Below are positions 24,892-33,579 of a DNA stretch of 41,327 nucleotides, in pieces. Position numbers and translations under genes: made by a program. Origin of the DNA: Rhodovulum sp. 12E13. GTDB taxonomy: Bacteria > Pseudomonadota > Alphaproteobacteria > Rhodobacterales > Rhodobacteraceae. The stretch covers positions 1 through 41,327 of the forward strand of contig NZ_QPLK01000025.1 in the NCBI RefSeq assembly GCF_003340565.1. Reading direction: 5' to 3'. Under the pieces are notes generated by a model. The model did not search any database. It saw only the letters and a list, made by a program, of their open reading frames with translations, and was not told where the DNA came from. Position 1 is the first letter of the stretch; each line of letters opens with the position of its first letter.

Positions 24892-25908
24892 ATGCATCCC
24901 GAGCTCTCCACCCGCACGGCGCCAGACGCGCACCTGCCACCGCTGCCCGACCTGCCCGAGGGGCCGGGTGCGCCGCGCCGCGTGGGGGTCGAGCTGGAAT
25001 TCGGCGCCCTGCCGCCGGAGGATGCGGCGCGCATCGCCGAGGATGCGCTCGGCGGGGGTCTCACCCGGCTTTCGGCCGGCGAATGGCGGCTCCGCGACAG
25101 CGCGCTCGGCACGGTGAAGATCTATCTCGATACCGCCCTCCGCCCCGAGGGGAGCGACGCCGCCGCCGAGGTGGGCGTGGCGCTCGCCCGGCAGGTCGTG
25201 CCGATCGAGATCGTGACCGAGCCGGTGACGCAGTCCGAGCTCGCCCGGCTCGACGGGCTGGTGGCGCGGCTCGCCGCCGCCGGGGCCGAGGGGTCGCGCA
25301 CCCACGTGCTGCATGGCTTCGGCCTGCACCTCAACATCGCGCTGGCCGATCCCGAACGCGGCCGGGACATGCCGCGCATCGCCCGCGCCTTCGCCCTGCT
25401 CGAGCCCTGGCTCAGGGCGCGCGATCCGCTCGACATGAGCCGGCGGGTGCTGCCCTTCACCCAGCCCTTCCCGCGCGCCTTCGCCGACGCGCTGGCGCGC
25501 CTTGCGCCCGACGCCGCGCCCGAGGCGCTGTTCGACCTCATCGACGCGCATCTCGACAGCCGCAACCACGGGCTCGACCTGCTGCCGGCCTATGCCCATC
25601 TTGCGCCCGGGCGCTTCGCCCGGCATGCGGCCGCGGGCGGCCCGGTCTCGGCGCGGCCGGCCTACCATTTCCGCATGCCCGAGAGCCGGGTCGACGAGGC
25701 CGGATGGTCGCTCGGCTACGACTGGCGTCGCTGGGTTCTGGTGGAGCGGGTGGCGGCAGACGATACCGTGGCGGCGAAGCTCGCCGCCCTGCGGGCGAAC
25801 CAACCGGCGTGGCCGGCCCTGCTCGACGGGCGCGCCACGGTCGATGCGGTGACCTCGGCACTGGGGCCGCTGGCCGATCTGGCGCCCGAGGCGCCCGGCC
25901 GGGCATGA
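24892..25908 (+). CDS. Amidoligase-family protein (COOH-NH2 ligase fold)
   Basis: This protein has 338 residues. It matches the putative amidoligase family related to glutamate-cysteine ligase and glutamine synthetase, which join carboxyl and amine groups using ATP. The N-terminal RRVGVELEFGALPPEDAARI supplies the acidic residues expected to bind metal. HGFGLHLNIALAD near 141-153 and the Arg-rich LVERVAADD region are further family-like elements. The stop overlaps the next gene (ATGA), a class I glutamine amidotransferase. Such pairs are known from comparative genomics of amidoligase operons, where they are predicted to make or trim glutamyl-type conjugates. The substrate is unknown. Confidence 0.8.
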   Translation: MHPELSTRTAPDAHLPPLPDLPEGPGAPRRVGVELEFGALPPEDAARIAEDALGGGLTRLSAGEWRLRDSALGTVKIYLDTALRPEGSDAAAEVGVALARQVVPIEIVTEPVTQSELARLDGLVARLAAAGAEGSRTHVLHGFGLHLNIALADPERGRDMPRIARAFALLEPWLRARDPLDMSRRVLPFTQPFPRAFADALARLAPDAAPEALFDLIDAHLDSRNHGLDLLPAYAHLAPGRFARHAAAGGPVSARPAYHFRMPESRVDEAGWSLGYDWRRWVLVERVAADDTVAAKLAALRANQPAWPALLDGRATVDAVTSALGPLADLAPEAPGRA

Positions 25909-26621
25909 GGGCCACCCGCCCACGCATCGCCGTGACCACCTCCGCCCGCTCGGGCTGGCGCATCTTTCCGCTCGTCGCGCTCAACCTTTGGGTGGCAGGC
26001 GCACGCGGCGTGCGCTGGGGGACCGGGCGACCGGCCGACCTCGACCATGTCGACGGGCTGATCATCGGCGGCGGCGACGATATCTCGCCCACGCTCTATG
26101 GCGGCGAGCTGTTGGCCGACGCGCGGCTCGACCCCGAGCGCGACGCGCTCGAGCGGCGGCTGGCAGAGGAGGCGCTGGCCCATGGCATTCCCGTGCTGGG
26201 CATCTGCCGCGGCGCGCAGATGCTCAACGTGGCGCTCGGCGGCACGCTCCATGCCGATGCCTACGCCGTCTTCCCCGGCTCGCGCCGCACCCGCACGATC
26301 CTGCCGCGCAAGCGGGTGCGGGCGGTGAGGGGCAGCTGGCTCGCCACCTTCTCGGGGCGCGACGAGATGACGGTGAACGCGCTGCACAGCCAGGCGGTCG
26401 ACCGGCTGGGCACCGGCCTGAGGGTGGCCGCGCATGACGAGGGCGGCATGGTGCAGGCCATCGAGCGGCCCGAACCGCCATTCGCGCTCGGCGTGCAGTG
26501 GCACCCCGAGCATCTGTTCTACCAACGTGCGCAGCGGCGCATCTTCGCCGCGCTCGTCACCGCCGCCCAGGCACGGGCCGAGGGGCGGGCCGCGCGCCCC
26601 GCGCTCGAGGCGGCCCGGTAG
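25905..26621 (+). CDS. Gamma-glutamyl hydrolase/class I amidotransferase-like protein (peptidase C26)
   Basis: This protein has 238 residues. The catalytic triad of the family is visible: the nucleophile Cys101 in LGICRGAQMLNVALGG and the His-Glu pair in GVQWHPEHLFY near 203-213. DGLIIGGGDDISPTLYG near 50-66 is the usual oxyanion-side loop. Relatives such as PuuD hydrolyse gamma-glutamyl amides. It is translationally coupled to the amidoligase. The simplest idea is that the ligase forms, and this enzyme cleaves or supplies nitrogen to, a glutamyl-type bond. The start ATG at 25905 overlaps the amidoligase stop. Confidence 0.85.
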   Translation: MRATRPRIAVTTSARSGWRIFPLVALNLWVAGARGVRWGTGRPADLDHVDGLIIGGGDDISPTLYGGELLADARLDPERDALERRLAEEALAHGIPVLGICRGAQMLNVALGGTLHADAYAVFPGSRRTRTILPRKRVRAVRGSWLATFSGRDEMTVNALHSQAVDRLGTGLRVAAHDEGGMVQAIERPEPPFALGVQWHPEHLFYQRAQRRIFAALVTAAQARAEGRAARPALEAAR

Positions 26622-26876
26622 GCACGCGCGGCGCGGAACATCGCGGTGCACGTCGGGCGGGGCGGCCGCTCGGCGGGCGACGGAGACGCGCGATGCCGAC
26701 CGGGCCGGTCCTGCTCGCCTTCGGGGCGGCCGCCCTCTCGGGCATCTACCTCACGCTCCACGCCGACGGCCGCCCCGTGCAGGTGCGCCGGCGCCCCGCG
26801 GCAAGCCGGCCGGCCGGCACCACTCCCACGCAGCGCGGACCGCCGCATCCCGCCCCGCGGCGGCGGCGCCGGGCCC

Positions 26877-28514
26877 TCACATCAGGTTCTGCGGCAGGAA
26901 CGGCACCGGCCTGCCGAAGCGCCGCGGCACACCCTTCGGATACGGCAGGAGGAAGCCCTGCCGGTCATGCGGCGCCGTCTCGCGATTGTCCTCCGCCAGC
27001 CGGCGCCAGGCGCCGGGCGCGCGTGCGGGGTCGTAGAATTCCGGCCCCGCGTCGTCCGGCAGCCAGTGCGCCATCAGACGGTCGCGCAACAGCGCCACCT
27101 GCGCGGGGTCCCGCAGGGCCACGCCCGCCTCGGTATCCCAGTGGTGCGAGCGGCCGTTGAGATTGGCCGACGAGACGAGCGCGGTGTGCGCGTCGACGAC
27201 AGACACCTTGGCGTGGACATAGACGATCGGCGCCCCCCAGAGCACCGCGCGCGTGCCGTCGGGCGCCACACCGCGCCTCTGCGCCGGCGAGACGAAGGCG
27301 GCGCGGTCGCCGAAGGCGCGGGCCAGGATGTCGAGGCTCTTGGCCTGCAGGTGCTCGCCGAAGCGTTGCCCGATCCCCGTATCGTTGAGGAACGCCACGT
27401 CCTCGGGCGCGGCGGGCAGAACGACGATCAGGCCCAGACGCGGCGCCTCGCGTGCGCGCCGGGCGAGCGCCCGGGCGAAATGGACATCGCGCAGGAATTG
27501 CGACTCGAGATAGACGAGGCTCTCGGCGCGTGCGACCGCCCCGCGCGTGCGGTCGTGCAGCTCGGCGACGACGGGCCGTGGCCCGAAGCGCAGTGCCCCG
27601 AGGCCCCGGCGGCGCCGCGACAGAGTGCGGAGAAAGCCGTCGCGCGCCGGCGGGCGCGAGCGGCCTGCCACCTCGTCGCGGAAAGCGTCGAGATGGGCCT
27701 CGGCATGCGCCGCGACCGGGCCGGTGAAGGCCAGCGCCACATCGTGCCAGGTGCGGCCCGCGGCGCGGTCGTGCTCGAGCGTGTCGAGCCGTCGCTCGTC
27801 GAGGTCGAGCCCGCCGACATAGAGCCGCTCGCCATCCGCCACGGCCACCTTCTGGTGGTGCGTGCAGGGGGCGAGCACGGGCAGGGCGAGACGGCGCGGC
27901 CTCAGCCTGCCGCCGCGCATCTCGAGCAGACGGGCAAGGCGCGGGCTGTCGGCCAGCCGCGCATCGCGGATGCGCGCCCCCTGCGCCTCGAGCCGCGCGG
28001 CGATACGTGCGAGGTAGCGGTGCGCGAGCGGGGCGAAGAGCACCCGGAAGGGCAACCCGGCCCTGGCCGGGTGCAGGTGCCCGTCGATCTCGAGGCCGCG
28101 TGCCACGCCCGCCGCCTCGGCCGCTTCCCGGAACAACCGGATGCTGCGGTGAGTCATGCGGTGCATGACCGGGGCGCCGACAGGGTCGAAATCGCTCAGC
28201 ACCAGAGAGACGCGCACGCCGCGGCCAAGGGTGTGGGCGACGAGATCGGCCCAGCTTTCGCCCACCGAGCGCGCCTCGTCGGAGACGAGCGGCGTCTCGG
28301 GCGAGAACACGCGAAAGCCGCAGGAGACGCGGCTCTGCGCGGTCAGGAACATGTGTTCGAGAAAGGGGAACGCCTCGCGCGCCGTGAGCATGACCCGCAG
28401 GTCGGGCAGCGCGTCCGGGCTGTGGCCGCGCGCATCGAATCCGCCCGAAAGGCCGCCGCCTTCCTCTTCCACGGCGATCTGGCGCCGGGCCGCCCCGGTG
28501 CGTTCGGACGTCAA
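26877..28514 (-). CDS. Phospholipase D-like protein with two HKD motifs
   Basis: This protein has 545 residues and belongs to the PLD superfamily. Both active-site motifs are intact: H220-Q-K222 with Asp227 in THHQKVAVADGERLYVGG, and YVHAKVSVVDAHTALVSSAN near 433-452. Enzymes with this layout hydrolyse or exchange phospholipid headgroups. There is no clear signal peptide or membrane anchor, so it is probably cytoplasmic or peripheral. The start is a TTG at 28514, chosen because GAGGGAGGGG lies about 8 bases upstream. An EcfG-type promoter lies 40 bp before the start. It is divergent from the operon beginning at 28674, and convergent with the amidoligase operon. Confidence 0.85.
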   Translation of the reverse strand: MTSERTGAARRQIAVEEEGGGLSGGFDARGHSPDALPDLRVMLTAREAFPFLEHMFLTAQSRVSCGFRVFSPETPLVSDEARSVGESWADLVAHTLGRGVRVSLVLSDFDPVGAPVMHRMTHRSIRLFREAAEAAGVARGLEIDGHLHPARAGLPFRVLFAPLAHRYLARIAARLEAQGARIRDARLADSPRLARLLEMRGGRLRPRRLALPVLAPCTHHQKVAVADGERLYVGGLDLDERRLDTLEHDRAAGRTWHDVALAFTGPVAAHAEAHLDAFRDEVAGRSRPPARDGFLRTLSRRRRGLGALRFGPRPVVAELHDRTRGAVARAESLVYLESQFLRDVHFARALARRAREAPRLGLIVVLPAAPEDVAFLNDTGIGQRFGEHLQAKSLDILARAFGDRAAFVSPAQRRGVAPDGTRAVLWGAPIVYVHAKVSVVDAHTALVSSANLNGRSHHWDTEAGVALRDPAQVALLRDRLMAHWLPDDAGPEFYDPARAPGAWRRLAEDNRETAPHDRQGFLLPYPKGVPRRFGRPVPFLPQNLM

Positions 28515-28554
28515 TGAACACCCCTCCCTCGCGCCGGCAATCCGGCACGAAACC

Positions 28555-28579
28555 GACGCGGCACGGCCGGGAATGTTCC
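28555..28579 (-). promoter_or_regulatory. EcfG-type promoter of the PLD gene
   Basis: On the minus strand: GGAAC (28575-28579), 16 bp, CGTC (28555-28558), 40 bp before the TTG start. There is one mismatch in the -10 box. Confidence 0.65.
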
Positions 28580-28623
28580 GGCGGCCATGCGGATGCGGCA
28601 GGGCAACGCCCGCTCCGTGCCGG

Positions 28624-28648
28624 GGAACCTCTCCGCGCGGAGCACGTT
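28624..28648 (+). promoter_or_regulatory. EcfG-type promoter of the five-gene envelope operon
   Basis: GGAAC (28624-28628), 16 bp, CGTT (28645-28648), an exact match, 25 bp before the ATG at 28674. Its -35 lies 45 bp from that of the divergent PLD promoter. Confidence 0.85.
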
Positions 28649-28673
28649 CGCATCACCACGAGAAGGGAGAGGC

Positions 28674-28898
28674 ATGTCACCACCGGAACATCACACCGAA
28701 CAGCAGGCAAGGCGCCACGTGCCCGCGCTCGTCGGTATCGCCGTCGCGCTGGGCGTCGCCGCCATCCTCATCGTCGTCGTCCTGATACTGCCGCGTCTTC
28801 CCGCGGACGAGCAGGCGACACCCGTTCCCGCGCCCGACGGCCCCGCCATCGAGGCCACAGAGGACGCGGATCAGGACGGCGCAGGCCTGCCGCGCTGA
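28674..28898 (+). CDS. Small single-pass membrane protein
   Basis: This protein has 74 residues. A hydrophilic start (His/Gln-rich) precedes one transmembrane helix at about 18-40 (LVGIAVALGVAAILIVVVLI). An acidic tail follows (EQATPVPAPDG, then AIEATEDADQDG). No family is recognised. The ATG follows GAGAAGGGAGAGGC. It is the first gene after an exact EcfG promoter and is followed 50 bp later by the DUF4112 gene, so it probably leads the operon to 32681. Confidence 0.65.
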   Translation: MSPPEHHTEQQARRHVPALVGIAVALGVAAILIVVVLILPRLPADEQATPVPAPDGPAIEATEDADQDGAGLPR

Positions 28899-28948
28899 CG
28901 CGCGCTCGCCGCCGCCGCGGGCATGGCCTGCCGACGAAAGGTAATCGC

Positions 28949-29413
28949 ATGCAACAGACCCTCGCCCGCCAGGACGCGCGGCTCGACCGCGGCGCCGAGG
29001 CGACGCAGGACACCCGCCGCGGCATCGGACCGGACAGGCCGCGCCTTGACACCCGCGACCGCGAGCGCCAGCACGAGCTTGCCCGCCTCGCGCGGCTGGC
29101 GCACACGCTCGACGCGCGGTTCCGCATCCCCTTCACCGGCTTTCGCGTGGGCGTCGACGGGCTGATCGGCCTGATCCCCGGCATCGGCGACACGCTGTCC
29201 GCCCTGCCCTCGGCCTACATGATCGTCCGCGGACACCAGCTGGGCGCTCGCAAGAGAACGCTGGGGCGGATGGCAGTGAACACCGGCATCGACTACGTGA
29301 TCGGCTCGGTGCCGCTGGTGGGCGACCTCTTCGACATCGGCTTCAAGGGCAATCTGCGCAACATAGATCTCCTGCGCGCCGAGTTCGGCGAGGCCGTGAC
29401 GCCCCTCCGCTGA
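28949..29413 (+). CDS. DUF4112 membrane protein
   Basis: This protein has 154 residues. The DUF4112 core spans about 45-150: LAHTLDARFRIPFTGFRVGV, then DGLIGLIPGIGDTLSALPSA, MAVNTGIDYVIGSVPLVGD and FDIGFKGNLRNIDLL. The two GxGD-containing hydrophobic hairpins suggest membrane insertion. The function is unknown. An ATG at 28949 follows GAAAGGTAATCGC. The stop overlaps the YihY-family start by one base (TGATG), so the two are coupled. Confidence 0.88.
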   Translation: MQQTLARQDARLDRGAEATQDTRRGIGPDRPRLDTRDRERQHELARLARLAHTLDARFRIPFTGFRVGVDGLIGLIPGIGDTLSALPSAYMIVRGHQLGARKRTLGRMAVNTGIDYVIGSVPLVGDLFDIGFKGNLRNIDLLRAEFGEAVTPLR

Positions 29414-30519
29414 TGGCACCCCGCTCCGAAGACAGCCCTCCCGGCATCGCGCCCGACCGGCGCGATCTGCCGCCGCACGCGCGAAGCGACCGGCCGGGCG
29501 AAAGGGCCGGCCCCGCCCCGGGGGGCGACCCGACGCAGGGCACCGAACCGGCCGGCGACCGCGCCGGCAGCGAGATGGCGGGGCGAGGCCGGGCAGCGTG
29601 GCGGCCGCCGGGCATCCCTCCGGCCGGGTGGCGCGACATCCTGATGCGCGTCGGCGCCCGGATCGGGCGCGACTACGTCTCGCTGATGGCGGCGGGCGTC
29701 GCCTTCTTCGGGCTGCTGTCGCTGTTCCCGGCCCTTGCCACGCTCGCCTCGCTCGCCGGCATCCTGTTCGAGCCCGGCATCGTCGAGCGGCAAATCGCAG
29801 GGCTCGGCGGCGTCGCGCCCTCGCAGCCGGTCGCGGTGATCCGCGACCAGGCCGCGCGCCTTGCCGAGCGGCAGACCGGCACGCTGGGGCTGACCGCGCT
29901 GATCTCGCTCGCGGTCTCGTTCTTCTTCGGCTCGCGCGGCGTCGACAACCTGATCGACGGCATCAACATGGCCCATGCCGAGCACGAGACGCGCAACATC
30001 GTGCTGCGCAACGTGGTGTCGCTGGGGCTGACGGCGGTGCTGATGGTGCTGACCCTGCTCGCGCTTGGCCTGACGGTTGTCGTGCCCGCGCTGGCAGAGG
30101 CCATTGGCCTCGGGGACCGCACGGACCTGATCGTCAGGTGGGGGCGGTGGCCGCTGATCGCGCTGCTCGTGCTGGCGGGCCTCGGCCTGCTCTACCGCTA
30201 CGGCCCTGCCCGCCGCCCCCCGCGGTGGAGCTGGGTGAGCCCCGGCGCGGTGGGCGCGACCGTCGTCTGGCTCGGCGGGTCACTGCTGTTCTCATTCCTC
30301 GTGCGCAATTTCGGCAGCTACGAGCCCACCTTCGGCGCCATCGCGGGCGTGGTCATCCTGCTGCTCTGGATGTGGCTGTCGAGCTTCGTCGTGCTGGTGG
30401 GCGCACAGCTCAACGCCGAGATGGAGCACCAGACGCGGCGCGACACGACCCGCGGCAGGGTCCGCCCGATGGGCGAGCGGGGCGCCTACATGGCCGACAC
30501 GCTCGGGCGCAAGCCCTGA
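29413..30519 (+). CDS. YihY/BrkB-family inner membrane protein
   Basis: This protein has 368 residues. The first 70 residues are disordered and Pro/Gly/Arg-rich, an unusually long extension. The family core with six membrane segments follows: DYVSLMAAGVAFFGLLSLFP near 90-110, then FFGSRGVDNLIDGINMAH, then two hydrophobic spans near 195-230 and 250-270, and FGAIAGVVILLLWMWLSSFV near 310-330. Once called RNase BN, the family is now regarded as membrane proteins of uncertain, possibly transport, function. The start overlaps the DUF4112 stop. Confidence 0.9.
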   Translation: MAPRSEDSPPGIAPDRRDLPPHARSDRPGERAGPAPGGDPTQGTEPAGDRAGSEMAGRGRAAWRPPGIPPAGWRDILMRVGARIGRDYVSLMAAGVAFFGLLSLFPALATLASLAGILFEPGIVERQIAGLGGVAPSQPVAVIRDQAARLAERQTGTLGLTALISLAVSFFFGSRGVDNLIDGINMAHAEHETRNIVLRNVVSLGLTAVLMVLTLLALGLTVVVPALAEAIGLGDRTDLIVRWGRWPLIALLVLAGLGLLYRYGPARRPPRWSWVSPGAVGATVVWLGGSLLFSFLVRNFGSYEPTFGAIAGVVILLLWMWLSSFVVLVGAQLNAEMEHQTRRDTTRGRVRPMGERGAYMADTLGRKP

Positions 30520-30563
30520 GCGTGCTCATTGACAAGCCTGCACCCCCCGCCGGACATGGCCGC

Positions 30564-31973
30564 ATGACCGTCAGCCTTCTCGTCATCGCGGGCGCCATCC
30601 TGCAGATCACGGCGTTCTACTGCGTCTGGCGCTCGGCCGCCTACGCGCGCACCGCGCAGGGCGCCGTGGCGTGGGCGGTGTTCCTGCTCGCCGCTCCCTA
30701 TCTCGCGGTGCCGCTCTACGCCTTCTTCGGCCATCACCGGTATCGCGGCTACACGATCGCCCGCCGCGACAGCGAGCAAGTCTCGGCCGGCATCGCCCTG
30801 CACGGCACCCGCCACGCGCCGCCGGAGCGCACGGCGCTGATGCGGCGCATGGAGGCGCTGGCCGACCTGCCCGTGGTCGCCGGCAACGACCTGCGGCTCC
30901 TGATCGACGGGGAAGAGACGTTTCCCGCCCTGTTCGAGGCGATCGATGCGGCGCGCGAGACGCTGCTCGTTCAGTTCTACATCCTGCGCGACGATCCGAT
31001 GGGCACGGCGCTGTCCGAGCGGCTGCTGGCGGCGGCGGCGCGGGGCGTCGAGGTGCGTCTGCTCTACGATCCCGTCGGCAGCTTCGGCCTCACCCGGCGC
31101 TTCCGCGAGCGGCTCCGCGAGGGCGGCGTGCAGATCTTCGAGCCGGGCGCCCTGCGCGGCTCGCGCAACCGCTTCCGCCTGAACTACCGCAACCATCGCA
31201 AGACGGTGGTGGCCGACGGGCGGGTGGCCTTTCTGGGCGGGCTGAACGTGGGCGAGGAATACATGGGCCGGGGCGCGCCGCCGCTCGCGCCGTGGCGCGA
31301 CACCCACCTGCGCGTCGAGGGGCCGATCGTGTCGCAGCTGCAGCTCATCTTCGTGGAAGATTGGCACTGGGCCACCGGCGAGCGGCTGATCGACTCGCTC
31401 GACTGGGACGCGCCGGGCCGCGAGGGCGGCGCGACGGCGATCCTCGTGCCCTCGGGCCCCGCCGACCGGATGGAATCGGGCGCGCTGATGTTCCTGTCGC
31501 TGATCGGGGCGGCGCAGCGGCGCATCTGGATCGCCTCGCCGTATTTCGTGCCCGACGGAGACACGCTGTCGGCGCTGAAGGTCGCGGCCCTGGGGGGGGT
31601 CGAGGTGCGCCTGCTCGTGCCCGACGCGATCGACCATTACCTGCCATGGCTCGCCGCGTTCGCCTATTTCGACGAGGTGCGCGAGGCCGGTGTCGAGGTG
31701 TGGCGCTACCACGAAGGCTTCATGCACCAGAAGGCGGTGCTGGTCGACGACCACGTTGCGGCGGTGGGCACCGCCAACCTCGACAATCGCTCGTTCCGCC
31801 TCAACTTCGAGGCGATGGCGGTGGTGTTCGATCCCGATTTCGCGGGCCGGGTCGAGACGATGCTCGAGGCCGATTTCGCGCGGTCCGGGCGGCTCGAGAC
31901 GGGGCTCTGGGATCAGCCCATGCCCCGGCGGGTGGGCGCGGTCGGGGCGCGGCTTCTCGCGCCGATCCTCTAG
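30564..31973 (+). CDS. cls: Cardiolipin synthase (ClsA type)
   Basis: This protein has 469 residues. Two N-terminal transmembrane helices (about 2-22 and 33-55, the PLDc_N region) anchor the enzyme. Two HKD motifs follow: H211-R-K213 with Asp218 in YRNHRKTVVADGRVAFLGG, and FMHQKAVLVDDHVAAVGTAN near 391-410. ClsA joins two phosphatidylglycerol molecules into cardiolipin at the inner membrane. Start choice: ATG at 30564; an in-frame GTG at 30522, 2 bp after the previous stop, would add 14 residues. Neither has a strong ribosome binding site. It is followed within 9 bp by an endonuclease/exonuclease/phosphatase gene, recalling the E. coli clsB-ybhP pair. Confidence 0.9.
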   Translation: MTVSLLVIAGAILQITAFYCVWRSAAYARTAQGAVAWAVFLLAAPYLAVPLYAFFGHHRYRGYTIARRDSEQVSAGIALHGTRHAPPERTALMRRMEALADLPVVAGNDLRLLIDGEETFPALFEAIDAARETLLVQFYILRDDPMGTALSERLLAAAARGVEVRLLYDPVGSFGLTRRFRERLREGGVQIFEPGALRGSRNRFRLNYRNHRKTVVADGRVAFLGGLNVGEEYMGRGAPPLAPWRDTHLRVEGPIVSQLQLIFVEDWHWATGERLIDSLDWDAPGREGGATAILVPSGPADRMESGALMFLSLIGAAQRRIWIASPYFVPDGDTLSALKVAALGGVEVRLLVPDAIDHYLPWLAAFAYFDEVREAGVEVWRYHEGFMHQKAVLVDDHVAAVGTANLDNRSFRLNFEAMAVVFDPDFAGRVETMLEADFARSGRLETGLWDQPMPRRVGAVGARLLAPIL

Positions 31974-31982
31974 GGGGCGGGC

Positions 31983-32681
31983 ATGGCGCTGCGCGTGGCG
32001 ACATGGAACATCCGCAAGGCGGTCGGCCTCGACCGGCGGCGCGATCCCTCGCGCGTGCTGTCGGTGATCGCACATCTCGGCGCCGACATCGTTGCCCTGC
32101 AGGAGGCCGATCTGCGCCTCGGCGCGCGCCGCGCCGCCCTGCCCCGCACCCAGCTCGAGGCCGAGACGGGGATGCAGGTGGTGGAACTGGCCGACAACGA
32201 CGTGAGCCTCGGCTCGCACGGCAACGCGCTGCTGGTCGCGCCCGGCCTGACCGTGCGCAAGGCCGCGCGCATTCCGCTGCCGGGGCTGGAGCCGCGCGGC
32301 GCGGTCACGGCCGAGATCGAGGTGCCCGCGCTCGGCGGCGCGGTGCATGTCGTGGGCACGCATCTGGGGCTGTTGCGGCGCTGGCGGCGGCTGCAGCTCG
32401 CGACGATCCTGGAGCATCTGCCGGACGAGGCGGTGGCGCGCGGGCTGATACTCGGCGACTTCAACGAGTGGCACGCGATGCGCGGGCTCGAGGCACTGCA
32501 AAGCGGCTTTTCGGTGCTCGCGCCCGGGCACAGCTTTCACGCGGCGCGCCCCGTCGCCGCGCTCGACCGGATCGCGCATGGCCGGGGCCTGCTGCCGCTG
32601 TCCGCGGGGGTAGAGCGGCAGGGGCCGGCGCGCATCGCCTCGGACCACCTGCCGGTCTGGGCCGAGTTCGGCCCGCGCTGA
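31983..32681 (+). CDS. Endonuclease/exonuclease/phosphatase-family hydrolase
   Basis: This protein has 232 residues. The metal-dependent phosphodiesterase fold is shown by VATWNIRKAVGLDRR at 5-19, ADIVALQEADLRLG near 34-47 with the catalytic Glu, GTHLGLL, LILGDFNEWH near 158-167 and the closing ASDHLPVWAEF. Members include nucleases, sphingomyelinases and phosphoinositide phosphatases. The E. coli relative YbhP is linked to a cardiolipin synthase in the same way. It is the last gene of the operon, and a hairpin at 32688-32710 separates it from convergent phyR. Confidence 0.9.
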   Translation: MALRVATWNIRKAVGLDRRRDPSRVLSVIAHLGADIVALQEADLRLGARRAALPRTQLEAETGMQVVELADNDVSLGSHGNALLVAPGLTVRKAARIPLPGLEPRGAVTAEIEVPALGGAVHVVGTHLGLLRRWRRLQLATILEHLPDEAVARGLILGDFNEWHAMRGLEALQSGFSVLAPGHSFHAARPVAALDRIAHGRGLLPLSAGVERQGPARIASDHLPVWAEFGPR

Positions 32682-32687
32682 GGATGC

Positions 32688-32710
32688 GCCGGCCAGGCAA
32701 CCCGGCCGGC
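32688..32710. terminator. Hairpin between convergent operons
   Basis: GCCGGCC, a 9-base loop and GGCCGGC form a 7-bp GC stem between the endonuclease-family gene (ends 32681) and phyR (ends 32728). No T tract follows. A bidirectional terminator is likely. Confidence 0.55.
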
Positions 32711-32727
32711 AGTCTCGGCCCCCGGCC

Positions 32728-33552
32728 TCAGGCGCGCAGAGTCTCGGTCGAGGCGAAGAACATCGCCTGGCTGACCGCCGATATGACCTGCGGCGGCATG
32801 AACGGCTTGGCGATCAGGAACGCCGGCTCGGGCCGGTCGCCGGTGAGCAGGCGCTCGGGGAACGCGGTGATGAAGATGACCGGCGTGTCGGGGAACCCTT
32901 CGAGCAGGTCGTTGACCGCGTCGATGCCCGAGCTGTCGTCGGCCAACTGGATGTCGGCGAGGATCAGGTCAGGGGGGTCGTCGCGGCCGAGCCTCACCGC
33001 CTCGTCGCGGGTGGCGGCGACGCCGGTCACCTCGTGGCCCATGTCGCGCACGAGCGCCTCGATATCCATCGCGATGATCGACTCGTCCTCGATCACCAGC
33101 ACCCGTCCGCGCACGGCTTCGTGCATCTCGGTTCGTGCCGTGTCGACAAGGTCGGCAACGGTGTCGCGCGAGACGTCCATTATCCGTGCGCACTCGTCGA
33201 GCGTGAACTCCTCGACGGTATGCAGCAGCAACGCCTCGCGCGAGCGCGGCGTCAGCCGGGAGAGATGCCTCAAGGCTTGCGCCCGGGCGCCGCGATCAGC
33301 TCCGGGCGGCGGCGCGACGTCGCCTTGGCCCCCGTCCCAGATCCGGTGGAAGGCCGTGAACAGGCCGACCTTCGGCGTGCGCCCGTCCTTCGCCAGGACA
33401 GTGCGGTCACGAAGGATCTCTTCCAGGGTCGCCGCCGCGTAACGGTCTCCCTCTTCTTGCGAGCCGGTCAGGGCGCGCGCATGCCTGCGAAGGTAGGGAA
33501 GGACATCGCCCACGACACGCGCCAGAGGCGCGGCGGTCTCGGTATCGGACAT
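32728..33552 (-). CDS. phyR: Anti-anti-sigma response regulator PhyR
   Basis: PhyR switches on the general stress response: when phosphorylated, its sigma-like domain binds NepR and frees EcfG. The protein has 274 residues. An EcfG-like domain covers about 10-145 (LRHLSRLTPRSREALLLHTV and EEFTLDECARIMDVSRDTVA are the region-4-like helices). A receiver covers 148-265 with E155-D156, the phosphoacceptor Asp200 in LILADIQLADD, Thr229 in FITAFPERLLTG and Lys249 in FLIAKPF. The ITAFPERLLTG stretch is typical of PhyR-type receivers. The ATG at 33552 follows AGGAAAGATCGAG. It is divergent from nepR-ecfG, with its own EcfG-type promoter, so it is probably self-activated. Confidence 0.96.
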   Translation of the reverse strand: MSDTETAAPLARVVGDVLPYLRRHARALTGSQEEGDRYAAATLEEILRDRTVLAKDGRTPKVGLFTAFHRIWDGGQGDVAPPPGADRGARAQALRHLSRLTPRSREALLLHTVEEFTLDECARIMDVSRDTVADLVDTARTEMHEAVRGRVLVIEDESIIAMDIEALVRDMGHEVTGVAATRDEAVRLGRDDPPDLILADIQLADDSSGIDAVNDLLEGFPDTPVIFITAFPERLLTGDRPEPAFLIAKPFMPPQVISAVSQAMFFASTETLRA

Positions 33553-33579
33553 CTCGATCTTTCCTGACTGCCTGTTTAC

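Noticed and set aside
26630-26660. A GGAAC box after the amidoligase operon
   Set aside because: No CGTT-like box occurs at 16 or 17 bp (GGCG is found there), and no credible gene follows.
26693-27160. A plus-strand frame starting MPTGPVLLAFGAAALSGIYL
   Set aside because: The start looks like a membrane segment, but the frame runs without a stop deep into the antisense strand of the PLD gene and the ribosome binding site is poor.
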